In this document: piece after piece, positions 41,700 to 50,160 of the stretch
Layout of the letters: the number at the start of each line of letters is the position of its first letter
Numbering within the stretch: the stretch's first letter is position 1
NCBI GenBank assembly: GCA_963750065.1
Contig: CAVVPK010000037.1
Span: 62,001-126,000 of the forward strand
DNA from: CAVSRC01 sp963750065
GTDB lineage: Bacteria; Pseudomonadota; Alphaproteobacteria; Rhizobiales; Kaistiaceae
Length of the DNA stretch: 64,000 nucleotides
Direction: 5' to 3'
Notes under the pieces: generated by a model
Databases searched by the model: none
What the model saw: the letters and a program-made list of their open reading frames with translations, nothing else
Told to the model about the DNA's origin: nothing
Translations under genes and position numbers: made by a program

Positions 41700-42379
41700 C
41701 CAGCTTCACGGACAAGGCGACGATCGCGGAGCTGACCGCGCGCATGCTCATCGAGGTGAAGGCGGTGCATTTCCGCGCCGACGAGCCCTACACGTTCACC
41801 TCCGGCCTCAAGAGCCCGGTCTATACCGATTGCCGCAAGCTCATCTCCTTCCCGCATGTGCGCGGCACGCTGATGGACTTCGCCGTGGCGACGATCCTCA
41901 GAGAAATCGGCTTCGCCGCGATCGATGCGGTGGCCGGCGGCGAGACGGCGGGCATTCCCTTTGCCGCCTGGATCGCTGACCGTCTGTCGCTGCCCATGCA
42001 ATATGTGCGCAAGAAGCCCAAGGGCTTCGGGCGCAACGCGCTCATCGAAGGCGACTTCCGCGAGGGCGCGCGCACGCTGCTGGTCGAGGATCTCGCCACC
42101 GACGGCGGCAGCAAGCTCAAGTTCGTCGACGGCATGCGCCGGGCCGGTATGAAAGTGGATCACGCCTTCGTCGTCTTTTTCTACGACATCTTCCCTAACA
42201 CCCGCGCGCAGCTCGGCGAGGCCGGCATCACGCTGCACGCGCTCGCCACCTGGTGGGACGTGCTCAAGATCGCGCGCGCCGAAAAGACCTTCGATGCCGC
42301 GACGCTGGACGAGGTCGAGAAATTCCTGCACGGCCCGGCGGAATGGTCTGAGGCCCACGGCGGCATCGTGCCGGGATAA
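41696..42379 (+). CDS. pyrE: Orotate phosphoribosyltransferase
   Basis: Joins orotate to PRPP to give OMP, using Mg. 227 residues. The PRPP motif is LLVEDLATDGGSK, and the orotate-binding TFTSGLKSPVYTD near residue 35 is intact. Translation is coupled to pyrC through an ATGA overlap. PyrC, PyrE and the nearby divergent PyrF cover three of the six UMP-synthesis steps. It is followed by the repeat element. Confidence 0.97.
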   Translation: MTSFTDKATIAELTARMLIEVKAVHFRADEPYTFTSGLKSPVYTDCRKLISFPHVRGTLMDFAVATILREIGFAAIDAVAGGETAGIPFAAWIADRLSLPMQYVRKKPKGFGRNALIEGDFREGARTLLVEDLATDGGSKLKFVDGMRRAGMKVDHAFVVFFYDIFPNTRAQLGEAGITLHALATWWDVLKIARAEKTFDAATLDEVEKFLHGPAEWSEAHGGIVPG

Positions 42380-42392
42380 ACACCTGAAGAAT

Positions 42393-42549
42393 GACCCCCT
42401 CCCGGGCCTCCCCCTTTTCAGGGGGAGGAGGGAGATTGCCGCGCCGCCCTGCTTCTCGCGACGTCCCCGCAAGACGGGACGCCGCGGTGGCCTAATGCCA
42501 TCGAATCAGGCTCTTCCTCCCCCTGAAAGGGGGAGGATAGGAGGGGGTC
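42393..42549. repeat. Nested inverted-repeat element, 157 bases
   Basis: The outer arms GACCCCCTCC (42393-42402) and GGAGGGGGTC (42540-42549) are exact inverted copies. Just inside them, two small hairpins with CCTCCCCC/GGGGGAGG arms (42407-42428 and 42516-42536) are also inverted relative to each other. The enclosed 87 bases show no gene. A third hairpin (GGTCGCG/CGCGACC, 42546-42562) overlaps the right end. It looks like a short intergenic palindromic or MITE-like repeat that also terminates pyrE and the convergent epimerase. Confidence 0.65.
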
Positions 42550-42579
42550 GCGCTCCGCGACCATCGTTAGCGCCCGGTC

Positions 42580-43482
42580 CTACTTGTCCTTGGCGGCCTT
42601 CAACGCCTTGGCCTTCTCGACCTGCTCGCGCCAGGGATATTTCGGCTCGTAGCCGAGGACCTCACGCGCCTTGTCGATCGAGATCAGCGATTCGTTCGCC
42701 GTGATTTCCCGCTTGCGCTTCGTGCCGGGGAAGACCTCGTCGAGCAGTTCGTCGTTCGAGCGGCTCATGACCGAATCGGCATTGGCGATGCCGAAGACAT
42801 GGGCGCCCTTCAGCTTGGACTTGAGCGCCAGGTCGACGGCCTGGGCGCCATCGCGGGCGTCGATATAGGTCCACAGGTTCCAGTGGCGGCCACGCGGATC
42901 GGCATCGAAATCGGGAAAGCGCGCATAGTCCTCCGGTTCCATCACGTTGGAGAAGCGCAGGCCGACGATCTTCAGCTCGGGATCCCAGCGGCAGTACTGC
43001 TCGGCCATCTTCTCGCTCAAGAGCTTGGAGAGCGAATAGGCGCTCTCCGGCCGCTCGACCGCCTCGTCGACCGGCGCGTATTGCGGGCCGTTCGCATAAG
43101 GGATGCCGTAGACCGTCTCGCTCGACGCCCATACGACGTTGCGGATACCGAGCTGCCGCGCCGCTTCGAAGATGTTGTAGGTGGACAGCATGTTGGTGGC
43201 GAAGGTGACGTGGTTGGTCGCCAGCCCCGGCGCCGGAATGGCGGCCAGGTGGACGACGCCGGTCACTTTCTCGACGCGCTCGTCGATCGCCGACAGCGCC
43301 GCCACCGCATCGCCGAAATTGGTGATGTCGGCGCGGGCGTAGCGGACATCGGTGGGCAGTGGCGGGTTATGCCGGTCTGGCGGCGGCGCCGTGTCGATCG
43401 AGGTCACGTCGTGGCCGTGGTCCCGCAGGTATCTCACGACGACGCGCCCAAGCTTGCCGCTGCCTCCGGTGACGATGATCAT
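42580..43482 (-). CDS. NAD-dependent epimerase/dehydratase family protein
   Basis: A 300-residue extended SDR. It has the nucleotide motif VTGGSGKLGR, the catalytic Tyr-Lys in SAYSLSKLLSEK, the ASSETVYG serine, and a substrate domain to the C-terminus. The pattern is that of sugar epimerases and dehydrogenases; the substrate is not identifiable. ATG 43482 follows AAGGAAGG. It is convergent with pyrE across the repeat element and divergent from the methyltransferase gene. Confidence 0.88.
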   Translation of the reverse strand: MIIVTGGSGKLGRVVVRYLRDHGHDVTSIDTAPPPDRHNPPLPTDVRYARADITNFGDAVAALSAIDERVEKVTGVVHLAAIPAPGLATNHVTFATNMLSTYNIFEAARQLGIRNVVWASSETVYGIPYANGPQYAPVDEAVERPESAYSLSKLLSEKMAEQYCRWDPELKIVGLRFSNVMEPEDYARFPDFDADPRGRHWNLWTYIDARDGAQAVDLALKSKLKGAHVFGIANADSVMSRSNDELLDEVFPGTKRKREITANESLISIDKAREVLGYEPKYPWREQVEKAKALKAAKDK

Positions 43483-43628
43483 CGCCAGCTTCCTTCCTTT
43501 TGCAATTGTGGCGGAATTCGTCTGACTTACCGCTTTCGTGCGCGCAAGGCAAAGGTGCCCTCTGCCGCAGCTCCGGCAACTCGCGCCGCGCGCCGCTTTG
43601 CGGCAGAGTGGCCGGCAGGGCGAGGCAC

Positions 43629-44468
43629 ATGAACGACAATCCGACAAACAAACCCACTGCTGACCGCTGGTCGGACATGTCCGATCCCGAGGTGGCCGCC
43701 GAAGCCGCGCGGCGGCTGGCGCTGAGGGCCGGCGCGGCGTCGGAAATCGAAGCGCGCCGCCGGGCGCTCGACCTTCTCGATCCGCGTCCGGGCGAGATCG
43801 TCATCGATGTCGGTGCCGGCAGCGGCATCGTCAGTGTCGAGCTTGCGGCGCGGGTGGCGCCGGGCGGCCGGGTCTTCGCCGTCGATCGGTCCGAGGCGCT
43901 GCTGGCCCATGCCCGTGCCGCAGCCAGCGCCGCCGGGGTCGGCCATGTGATCGACTTCCGCATCGCCGATGGCGGTGCGCTGCCCTTCGGACAGGCCGCC
44001 TTCGATGCCGCGTGCGCGCACTGGGTGCTCACGCATGTGGACGAGCCCGGCGCCGTGATCACCGAGATGAAACGGGTGACACGGCGCGGCGGGCGGGTGA
44101 TGTGCGTCGAGCTCGACTGGGAGACGATGATCGTCCATCCGGCGCCGGTGGCGCCCACCCGCCGCATCCTGCACCACGCGCAGAGCCGCCAGGTCGATGC
44201 CTGGTGCGGCCGGCGCCTGTCGCCACTCTTCCGTGAAGCCGGCTTCCGCGACGTCGTCGTCGAGCCGATCGTCGACCTCGACGAGGGCAATGGCGATCGC
44301 GCCTGGCTGGAGTTCCTTCTCGAACGGGCGACGAACGCCGTTGCCGGCAAGGTGATCACCGAACAGGAGGGGCGCAGGTGGACGGAGCGCCTCGAGGAAG
44401 CCTTCGCCGCCGGCCGCTTCTTCTTCGCCGTCACCCAGTTCGCGGTGATGGGCCGCGTACCGGATTAG
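43629..44468 (+). CDS. Class I SAM-dependent methyltransferase
   Basis: A 279-residue soluble methyltransferase. Motif I is VIDVGAGSGIVSVE, the acidic ribose-binding residue is in FAVDRSE, and motif IV is AACAHWVLTHV, resembling UbiE/arsenite-type enzymes that methylate small molecules. The methyl acceptor is unknown. ATG 43629 is chosen by start quality; it is divergent from the epimerase. Its stop lies 13 bases before the convergent stop of the disrupted hydrolase. Confidence 0.88.
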   Translation: MNDNPTNKPTADRWSDMSDPEVAAEAARRLALRAGAASEIEARRRALDLLDPRPGEIVIDVGAGSGIVSVELAARVAPGGRVFAVDRSEALLAHARAAASAAGVGHVIDFRIADGGALPFGQAAFDAACAHWVLTHVDEPGAVITEMKRVTRRGGRVMCVELDWETMIVHPAPVAPTRRILHHAQSRQVDAWCGRRLSPLFREAGFRDVVVEPIVDLDEGNGDRAWLEFLLERATNAVAGKVITEQEGRRWTERLEEAFAAGRFFFAVTQFAVMGRVPD

Positions 44469-44481
44469 GCCAAATGCGGCT

Positions 44482-45082
44482 TCACGGCTGCAGGCCGAGC
44501 GCCTGCTTGATCGAATAGATCGTCCACTCGTGCAGGCTCTCGTCCTTGTCGATCTGGACATGGTTGAGGTCCGGCCGGGTGAGGTTGTCGATGACGCCGG
44601 TAAAGCCGCGTCCGCCGACGACCGTGACTTGGCCGCCGATGGCCGAGGTCGAGCGGTAGTTGATGACCCATTTCACGTTGGGCGGAATCCGGGCCGAATT
44701 CGGTGATGTCATAGAAGACCAGCAGCGCAACCGGGATCTGATGCTTCTCCAGCGCGTAGGCCATCAGCAGGATCGTGTTGGCGCCCCAGGAATGGCCGAC
44801 CAAGGCAATCGGATAGGGCTGCGTCCGGTAGGCCTTGACGATCCCGGCCGTGAGGGTGCGCCAGTTCTCGAAGGGCTGCGAAACGGCGGGCACGCCCTTG
44901 GCGGTTATCTCTTCGGCAAGAGCGTCCATGCCGCTGGAGAAGATGCCCAGGGCGCCGCGCAGCACATAGATGGGTGTTCCGAGCGGGCGGCTGGCCCGGG
45001 CGGCAGCGTCGGTCGACGGGGCGGCGAAGAGGCTGACAACCAGCGCCATGAAGAGGGCGCTGACAACACGTCGTACTTGCAT
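44482..45082 (-). pseudogene. Secreted alpha/beta hydrolase-like protein, frameshifted
   Basis: The N-terminal part starts MQVRRVVSALFMALVVSLFA, a signal peptide, and contains the nucleophile elbow ALVGHSWGANT. At FYDITEFGP the frame changes: the natural continuation (PPNVKWVINYRSTSAIGGQV to the stop at 44482) is in the next frame. One extra base in the CC at 44689-44690 explains it; without it the protein is a 199-residue hydrolase with the C-terminal His near SLHEWTIY. As written the frame reads on to 44465 with unrelated sequence. It may be a sequence error or a damaged gene. Its function would be a serine hydrolase or thioesterase, substrate unknown. Confidence 0.75.
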
Positions 45083-45221
45083 AGTGGCATTCGCTATCGT
45101 TCGTTGGCCCACGCCTTTTCGGGGGCCGATCGTGCACGGAGGAATCGCCTGCCCGCGAGCCTCACTATTCTCGTATCGGGTTCGGAAGGATTCCACAAAC
45201 CGGAAGGCGTCGCCAGCAGGA

Positions 45222-46490
45222 TCAGACCACCAGCACGGCGCGAAAGTCATTGACGTTGGTCAGCGTCGGCCCGGTCATGACCAGATCGCCGAGGGCGTGG
45301 AAGAAGGACCAGCAGTCGTTGCCGGCGAGGCTGGCGTGAAGATCGAGGCCGAGGCCATGGGCGCGGGCGAGCGTGTCCGGCGTCACAATAGCGCCGGCAT
45401 TGTCCTCACTGCCGTCGATGCCGTCGGTGTCGCCGGCCAGCGCGAAGATGCCCGGCGCGTCGTTGAGTGTCACGGCGAGGCCGGCGAGAAACTCGGCGTT
45501 GCGGCCGCCCTTGCCGCCACTGGCGCGCACGGTCACCGTCGTCTCGCCGCCGGAGAGCAGCACGGCCGGCGCCGCCAGCGGCTGGCCATGCTGGCGTGCC
45601 GAGAGCGCGATGCCGGCCATGACGCGGCCGACCTCGCGCGCCTCGCCTTCCAGGGCGTCGCCGAGGATGAGTGGCGTCACGCCGGCCTTCCGGGCTGCTT
45701 CTGCCGCGGCTTCGAGACTGGCCAGCGGTGAGGCGATAATGGTCGTCGTGGCATGGCTCAGGCGCTGGTCGCCGGGCTTGGGCGTCTCGTCGGCAGCTTC
45801 GGCGAGATGCGCGGCAACCGAAGCCGGCGGCGTGATGGCATAGCGCGCCAGGATTTCGCGGGCATCGGCGAAGGTCGACGGGTCGGCGACGGTCGGCCCG
45901 GAGGCGATGATCGAGAGGTCGTCGCCGGGCACGTCGGAGATGGCCAGCGCGACAAGCGGCGCCGGCCAGGCGGCGGCGGCCAGCCGCCCGCCCTTGATCG
46001 CCGAGAGGTGCTTGCGCACCACGTTCATCTCGCCAATGTCGGCGCCCGAGGTGAGCAGCGCGCGGTTGACCGCCTGCTTGTCGGCCAGCGTGATGCCGTC
46101 GGCCGGCAGTGCCAGCAGGGCCGAGCCGCCACCGGAGATGAGGCAGAGCACCAGGTCGTCGGGGCCGGCGGTGGCGGCGAACTCGAGGATGCGGCGGGCG
46201 GCGTCCTGTCCGGCCTGGTCGGGCACCGGGTGCGCCGCCTCGACGATCTCGATGCGCTCACAGGCAACGGCGTGGCCGTAGCGGGTGACCACCAGGCCGG
46301 AGAGCGGCCCCGGCCAGGCTTTCTCCACCGCCCTGGCCATGGCGGCGCTCGCCTTGCCGGCGCCAAGCACGATGGTGCGCCCCCTGGGGCGCGGCGGCAG
46401 GTGCGCCGGCACGACCTTCGCCGGGTCGGCGGCGGCAATGGCGACGGAAAAAAGCGATAGCAGGAAGTCCTGCTCCTTGCCCGCAATCAT
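45222..46490 (-). CDS. Glycerate 2-kinase (GK-II / MOFRL family)
   Basis: Phosphorylates D-glycerate to 2-phosphoglycerate with ATP. 422 residues. N-terminal domain GAGKASAAMARAVE, then LISGGGSALLALP; C-terminal MOFRL domain with LLSGGETTV and GTD-like segments (FALAGDTDGIDG). The family was formerly called hydroxypyruvate reductase (TtuD), but the kinase assignment is preferred. It is probably in one transcript with the sugar kinase upstream (29 bases between). Sugar-acid breakdown elsewhere in the window would supply glycerate. Confidence 0.88.
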   Translation of the reverse strand: MIAGKEQDFLLSLFSVAIAAADPAKVVPAHLPPRPRGRTIVLGAGKASAAMARAVEKAWPGPLSGLVVTRYGHAVACERIEIVEAAHPVPDQAGQDAARRILEFAATAGPDDLVLCLISGGGSALLALPADGITLADKQAVNRALLTSGADIGEMNVVRKHLSAIKGGRLAAAAWPAPLVALAISDVPGDDLSIIASGPTVADPSTFADAREILARYAITPPASVAAHLAEAADETPKPGDQRLSHATTTIIASPLASLEAAAEAARKAGVTPLILGDALEGEAREVGRVMAGIALSARQHGQPLAAPAVLLSGGETTVTVRASGGKGGRNAEFLAGLAVTLNDAPGIFALAGDTDGIDGSEDNAGAIVTPDTLARAHGLGLDLHASLAGNDCWSFFHALGDLVMTGPTLTNVNDFRAVLVV

Positions 46491-46519
46491 GGCGTCTCCG
46501 GCGGCCGGTGTGGCGCGTC

Positions 46520-47443
46520 TCAGGCGATTTCCTTCAGCCAGGGCGGGTCGGCCCCGGCGCGCGACACGGTCACCGCGGCCGCCTTGATGGCGAAGCTCAG
46601 TATGTCGGTCAGGCGCTCGCGGTCGAGCTTCGCGATCGCCGGCTTGGTCAGCAAAGCGAGCGCTTCCAGCCGGGCGAGGATGCCGGCGGTGAAGGTGTCG
46701 CCGGCACCGACCGTGTCGACCACCTTGGCGGTAATGCCGGGCACCGACACGGCATGGTGGGCCGTGATCGCGGTGGCGCCCGCGGCGCCGCGGGTCAGGA
46801 TCACCAGCCTGGCACCGTGGTCGAGCCAGCGGCGGGCGATTTCCTCGAAGCTGACGCCGGGCGCGATCCAGGCGAGGTCTTCGTCACTCAACCGGGCGAT
46901 GTCGGCCATGGCCACCAGCCGGTCGAGACGGGCGAGATAGCCGTCGCGGTTGCGCACCAGCGAGGCTCGGATGTTGGGATCGAGCGAGATCACCCGGTCC
47001 TTCTGCTCGCGCTGCATCAGCGCCTCCAGGGTCGAGCCGCAGGGCTCGGCGACCAGGCTGATGGAGCCGAAATGGAGTGCCGCGACGGTCTTGGGAAAGG
47101 CCGGCAGGTCGGCTTCGGTCAGCATGCGCCCGGCCGAGCCTTCGTCGAAGAAGGCGTAGCGGGCGTTGCCGCCCTCCAGGGTGACGAAGGCAAGCGTGGT
47201 CGGCCGCTGGACGGCGGCCGTGAAGGACAGGTCGGCGCCGCTCTCGCTCAAGTGCTGACGCAGCATGTCGCCGAAGAAATCGGTGGACAGGCCGCCGAAG
47301 AAGCCGGTCGTGGCGCCGAGCCGGGCCATGGCGACTGCCACGTTATACGGCGACCCGCCGGCGGCCGGCTGGAACACCGGGCTGCCGTCCGCGCCGGTGC
47401 GCGGCAGGAAATCGATCAGAGCTTCACCGCAGGATATGATCAT
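46520..47443 (-). CDS. PfkB family sugar kinase, probable fructokinase
   Basis: A 307-residue ribokinase-like enzyme. It starts MIISCGEALIDFLP, has the substrate motif AAGGSPYNVAVAMARLG and the catalytic anion hole VDTVGAGDTFTAG with the Asp base. The pattern and its position beside the ROK repressor and frcBCA make fructose the most probable substrate, giving fructose 6-phosphate. ATG 47443 is the start; a TTG at 47452 adds three residues. It lies 21 bases downstream of the ROK gene and upstream of the glycerate kinase. Confidence 0.9.
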   Translation of the reverse strand: MIISCGEALIDFLPRTGADGSPVFQPAAGGSPYNVAVAMARLGATTGFFGGLSTDFFGDMLRQHLSESGADLSFTAAVQRPTTLAFVTLEGGNARYAFFDEGSAGRMLTEADLPAFPKTVAALHFGSISLVAEPCGSTLEALMQREQKDRVISLDPNIRASLVRNRDGYLARLDRLVAMADIARLSDEDLAWIAPGVSFEEIARRWLDHGARLVILTRGAAGATAITAHHAVSVPGITAKVVDTVGAGDTFTAGILARLEALALLTKPAIAKLDRERLTDILSFAIKAAAVTVSRAGADPPWLKEIA

Positions 47444-47464
47444 CGAATACAAAACCCGACCCGT

Positions 47465-48763
47465 TCAGCCGGCTCCCAGGGTCTCCTTGAACAGGACTTC
47501 GCGATCGCGGGCGAAATTGGCGAGCAGAGGCAGGCAGGCGCCGCCGATGGCGCGCGCCCCGCTGCCGATCGCGCCTTCGATCGCGGTCACCGGCGATAGT
47601 CCCTGCCGGTCGAATTCCCCCAGCCGGGCGTTTACGTGTTCCACCATACGTCGGCGGACATCGGCTGGGAATGCGCCATCGATGATCACCGCCGGAAAGT
47701 CCACCACCGAGACGGCGGCGACGATGGCAAAGGCGATGCCTGCCGCGGCCTCGTCGACCCAGGCGTCGAGCAGCGGGCCGAGGTCGCCCCAGTCGTCGGG
47801 CGAGTGCCACAGAAACGAGGCGTCGCGGCCGGCCTCGATCAGCCGGTTGGCGAGCAGATAGAGCGACGCGGAGCGAATCAGCTGCTCGGTGACCAGCCGG
47901 CCGTGGTCGTCGCGCGTGGCGATGGGCATGGAGCCGAGGGCGCCGGCGTTGCCGGTGGGACCGGCATAGAGGTGGCCGTTGAGGACGACGCCGCCACCGA
48001 CAAAGGAGCCGATGAAGAAATGCAGGAAGTCGGGATGCTGCGCGGGATTGCCGAATGTCAGCTCTGCGGCGCAGGCCGCCGTGGCGTCGTTGGTGAAGTA
48101 GACCGGCCACGGACAGATGCGCTGGATTTCCTCCTTGAGGGCGAAGGTGCGCCACTGATCGAGCACCGCGTGCGGCGCGCCGATCTGCGCCTCCCAGTTC
48201 CACAGCTCGAAGGGCGCGGCGATGCCGAGCCCGGCGACACGGTGCGCCTGCTCGGGCGTCAACGTCGCAGTCAACCGGGCGATGCCGTCGGTGGCGAAGG
48301 CGAGCACGCTGTCGGGGGTCGGATAGCCGCCGCCGAGACGGGCGGTGCGGCGCACCGCGCCGAGGAAGTCGATCAGGACGAGATCGTTCGCGCGGCGGCC
48401 GATCTTGAGACCAAGCGAAAACGCGCCTTCCGGATTGAGGGCAAAGGGCACCGACGGCTGGCCGATGCGGCCGCGCTGCCGGTTCTGCTTGGCGACCAGC
48501 CCGTCGGCTTCGAGCTGGCGCATGATGACCGTGATGGTCTGCGCCGAAAGGCCGGTCTGGCGGGCGATCTCGGCCCGCGGCACGCTGCCGTAGCGGCGGA
48601 TGAGCGACAGGACCAGCCGTTCGTTGTAGAGGCGCACGCCGCTCTGGTTGGTGCCACGGGCAAAATTCGGCGCGCGCGGCCGTGCCGCCTCGGCAGCGGC
48701 ACTGTCGCCGCCCGGCGTTGTCTCCCGGCCGGGCGGGTGGCCCGTCTGGTCTGCCGACGACAC
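47465..48763 (-). CDS. ROK family transcriptional regulator of the fructose operon
   Basis: A 432-residue regulator: an N-terminal winged HTH (RYGSVPRAEIARQTGLSAQT), then a ROK sugar-binding domain (FALNPEGAFSLGLKIG, then IGSFVGGGVVLNGHL). No catalytic kinase role is likely because of the HTH. The start is a GTG at 48763. It is divergent from the binding-protein gene, with the nested palindrome at 48853-48887 between, and resembles the position of FrcR in Sinorhizobium. It should release DNA on binding fructose or a derivative. Confidence 0.88.
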   Translation of the reverse strand: MSSADQTGHPPGRETTPGGDSAAAEAARPRAPNFARGTNQSGVRLYNERLVLSLIRRYGSVPRAEIARQTGLSAQTITVIMRQLEADGLVAKQNRQRGRIGQPSVPFALNPEGAFSLGLKIGRRANDLVLIDFLGAVRRTARLGGGYPTPDSVLAFATDGIARLTATLTPEQAHRVAGLGIAAPFELWNWEAQIGAPHAVLDQWRTFALKEEIQRICPWPVYFTNDATAACAAELTFGNPAQHPDFLHFFIGSFVGGGVVLNGHLYAGPTGNAGALGSMPIATRDDHGRLVTEQLIRSASLYLLANRLIEAGRDASFLWHSPDDWGDLGPLLDAWVDEAAAGIAFAIVAAVSVVDFPAVIIDGAFPADVRRRMVEHVNARLGEFDRQGLSPVTAIEGAIGSGARAIGGACLPLLANFARDREVLFKETLGAG

Positions 48764-48852
48764 GTTGATCCGTCCTCACTCGGCCCAAGGGGCCGTTCCC
48801 CGCGGCAATGCGTAGCATGCCCGCCGTGACGATGTGGGCCGAGCGTGCCGCC

Positions 48853-48887
48853 TGTCAATAACTAAATCCGGTGGATTTAAATTGACA
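48853..48887. promoter_or_regulatory. Nested palindromic operator and divergent -35 elements
   Basis: TAAATCC-GGT-GGATTTA (48863-48879) is a perfect 7-base inverted repeat, enclosed by TGTCAAT (48853-48859) and ATTGACA (48881-48887). TTGACA reads outward on both strands, so the operator overlaps -35 boxes of both divergent promoters, well placed for repression by the ROK protein. It is an AT-rich island in GC-rich DNA. Confidence 0.65.
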
Positions 48888-49039
48888 ATAGGTCCGACCT
48901 GTTGTGTCGTTGGGGGGTCAACTCTGCGGCCGGCCCCGGGGCGCAAGCCCCATGGGAGTAGGGGGCGGCCACCAGTGGAGAGACGCACCTATGGTGAGCC
49001 GCCACCTGGCGGCCAGCAGGTTCACTTGGGAGGAAATCC

Positions 49040-50056
49040 GTGCAGAAACACCTGAAACTCATCAGTGCCTGTGTTGTCGGCGCCATGGCCTTTGGCCTCG
49101 GCGCAGTGACGGCACAGGCGGCCGATCTGGTCGGCCTGATCACCAAGACCGAGGGCAACCCCTTCTTCGTCAAGATGCGTGAAGGCGCCCAGGCGAAGGC
49201 CAAGGAACTCGGCCTTCAGCTGCAGACCTATGCCGGCAAGTATGACGGCGACAACGATACCCAGGTCGCCGCCATCGAATCGCTGATCGCGGCCGGCGCC
49301 AAGGGCTTCGCCATCGTTCCGAGCGATTCGTCGGCGATCGTGCCGACCATCAAGAAGGCACGCGATGCGGGCCTGATGGTCATCGTGCTCGACACGCCGC
49401 TCGACCCGATGGATGCGGCCGATGCCACGTTTGCCACCGACAACCGCAAGGCCGGCATGCTGATCGGCGAATGGGCCAAGGGCACGCTCGCCGACAAGGC
49501 GGCCAGCGCCAAGATCGCCTTCCTCGATCTGGCCACCAACCAGCCGACGGTCGACTATCTGCGCGACCAGGGCTTCATGCAGGGCTTCGGCATCGACGTG
49601 AAGGACGCCAACCACTACGGCGATGAGACCGACCCGCGCATCTGCGGCCATGAGATGACCGGCGGTGCCGAGGACGGCGGCCGTACGGCGATGGAGAAGC
49701 TGCTCCAGAAGTGCCCGGACGTGAACGTGATGTACACGATCAACGAGCCGGCGGCGGCGGGCGGCTATGAGGCCATCAAGGCGGCCGGCAAGGAAGGCCA
49801 GGTGCTGGTCGTGTCGATCGACGGCGGCTGCCCGGGCGTGAAGAACGTGCAGGCCGGCATCATCGGTGCCACCTCGCAGCAGTACCCGCTCAAGATGGCG
49901 GCGATGGCGCTGGAAGCGATTGCCAGCGGCAAGCTGCCGGACGGCGTTGCCAAGGGCGGTTTCTTCGATACCGGCGCCCAGCTGATCACCGACAAGCCGG
50001 TGAGCGGCGTTCCGTCGATCAGCATCGACGAAGGCCTGAAGCTCTGCTGGGGCTGA
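49040..50056 (+). CDS. frcB: Fructose-type ABC transporter substrate-binding protein
   Basis: Periplasmic sugar-binding protein of 338 residues with a signal peptide (ending AQAA near residue 28). It aligns closely with Sinorhizobium FrcB as I recall it (LITKTEGNPFFVKMREGAQA, VSIDGGCPGVKNVQAG, QPTVDYLRDQGFMQGFGID). FrcB binds fructose, with ribose and mannose as weaker ligands. The start is GTG 49040 after GGAGGAAATCC. It is the first gene of the operon frcB-frcC-frcA-SDR, behind the ROK-controlled palindrome. A strong hairpin separates it from frcC. Confidence 0.92.
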   Translation: MQKHLKLISACVVGAMAFGLGAVTAQAADLVGLITKTEGNPFFVKMREGAQAKAKELGLQLQTYAGKYDGDNDTQVAAIESLIAAGAKGFAIVPSDSSAIVPTIKKARDAGLMVIVLDTPLDPMDAADATFATDNRKAGMLIGEWAKGTLADKAASAKIAFLDLATNQPTVDYLRDQGFMQGFGIDVKDANHYGDETDPRICGHEMTGGAEDGGRTAMEKLLQKCPDVNVMYTINEPAAAGGYEAIKAAGKEGQVLVVSIDGGCPGVKNVQAGIIGATSQQYPLKMAAMALEAIASGKLPDGVAKGGFFDTGAQLITDKPVSGVPSISIDEGLKLCWG

Positions 50057-50099
50057 TAGTTCTCAACTGCATAAAACCCACCTAGACTGTGAGCGAACA

Positions 50100-50128
50100 G
50101 GGGGAGCAGCCGCAAAGGCTGCTCCCCC
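50100..50128 (+). terminator. Intercistronic hairpin between frcB and frcC
   Basis: GGGGGAGCAGCC (50100-50111) pairs perfectly with GGCTGCTCCCCC (50117-50128) across GCAAA. A 12-base stem between a binding-protein gene and its permease usually protects the upstream message or partly terminates, giving more binding protein than permease. Confidence 0.75.
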
Positions 50129-50160
50129 GAGCCGCGGGGCAATAGCGGCAGGGGAGGACC

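Noticed and set aside
45245..45258. TTGACGTTGGTCAG, one mismatch from an FNR/FixK box.
   Set aside because: It lies inside the glycerate kinase coding sequence near its 3' end and does not precede any gene start.
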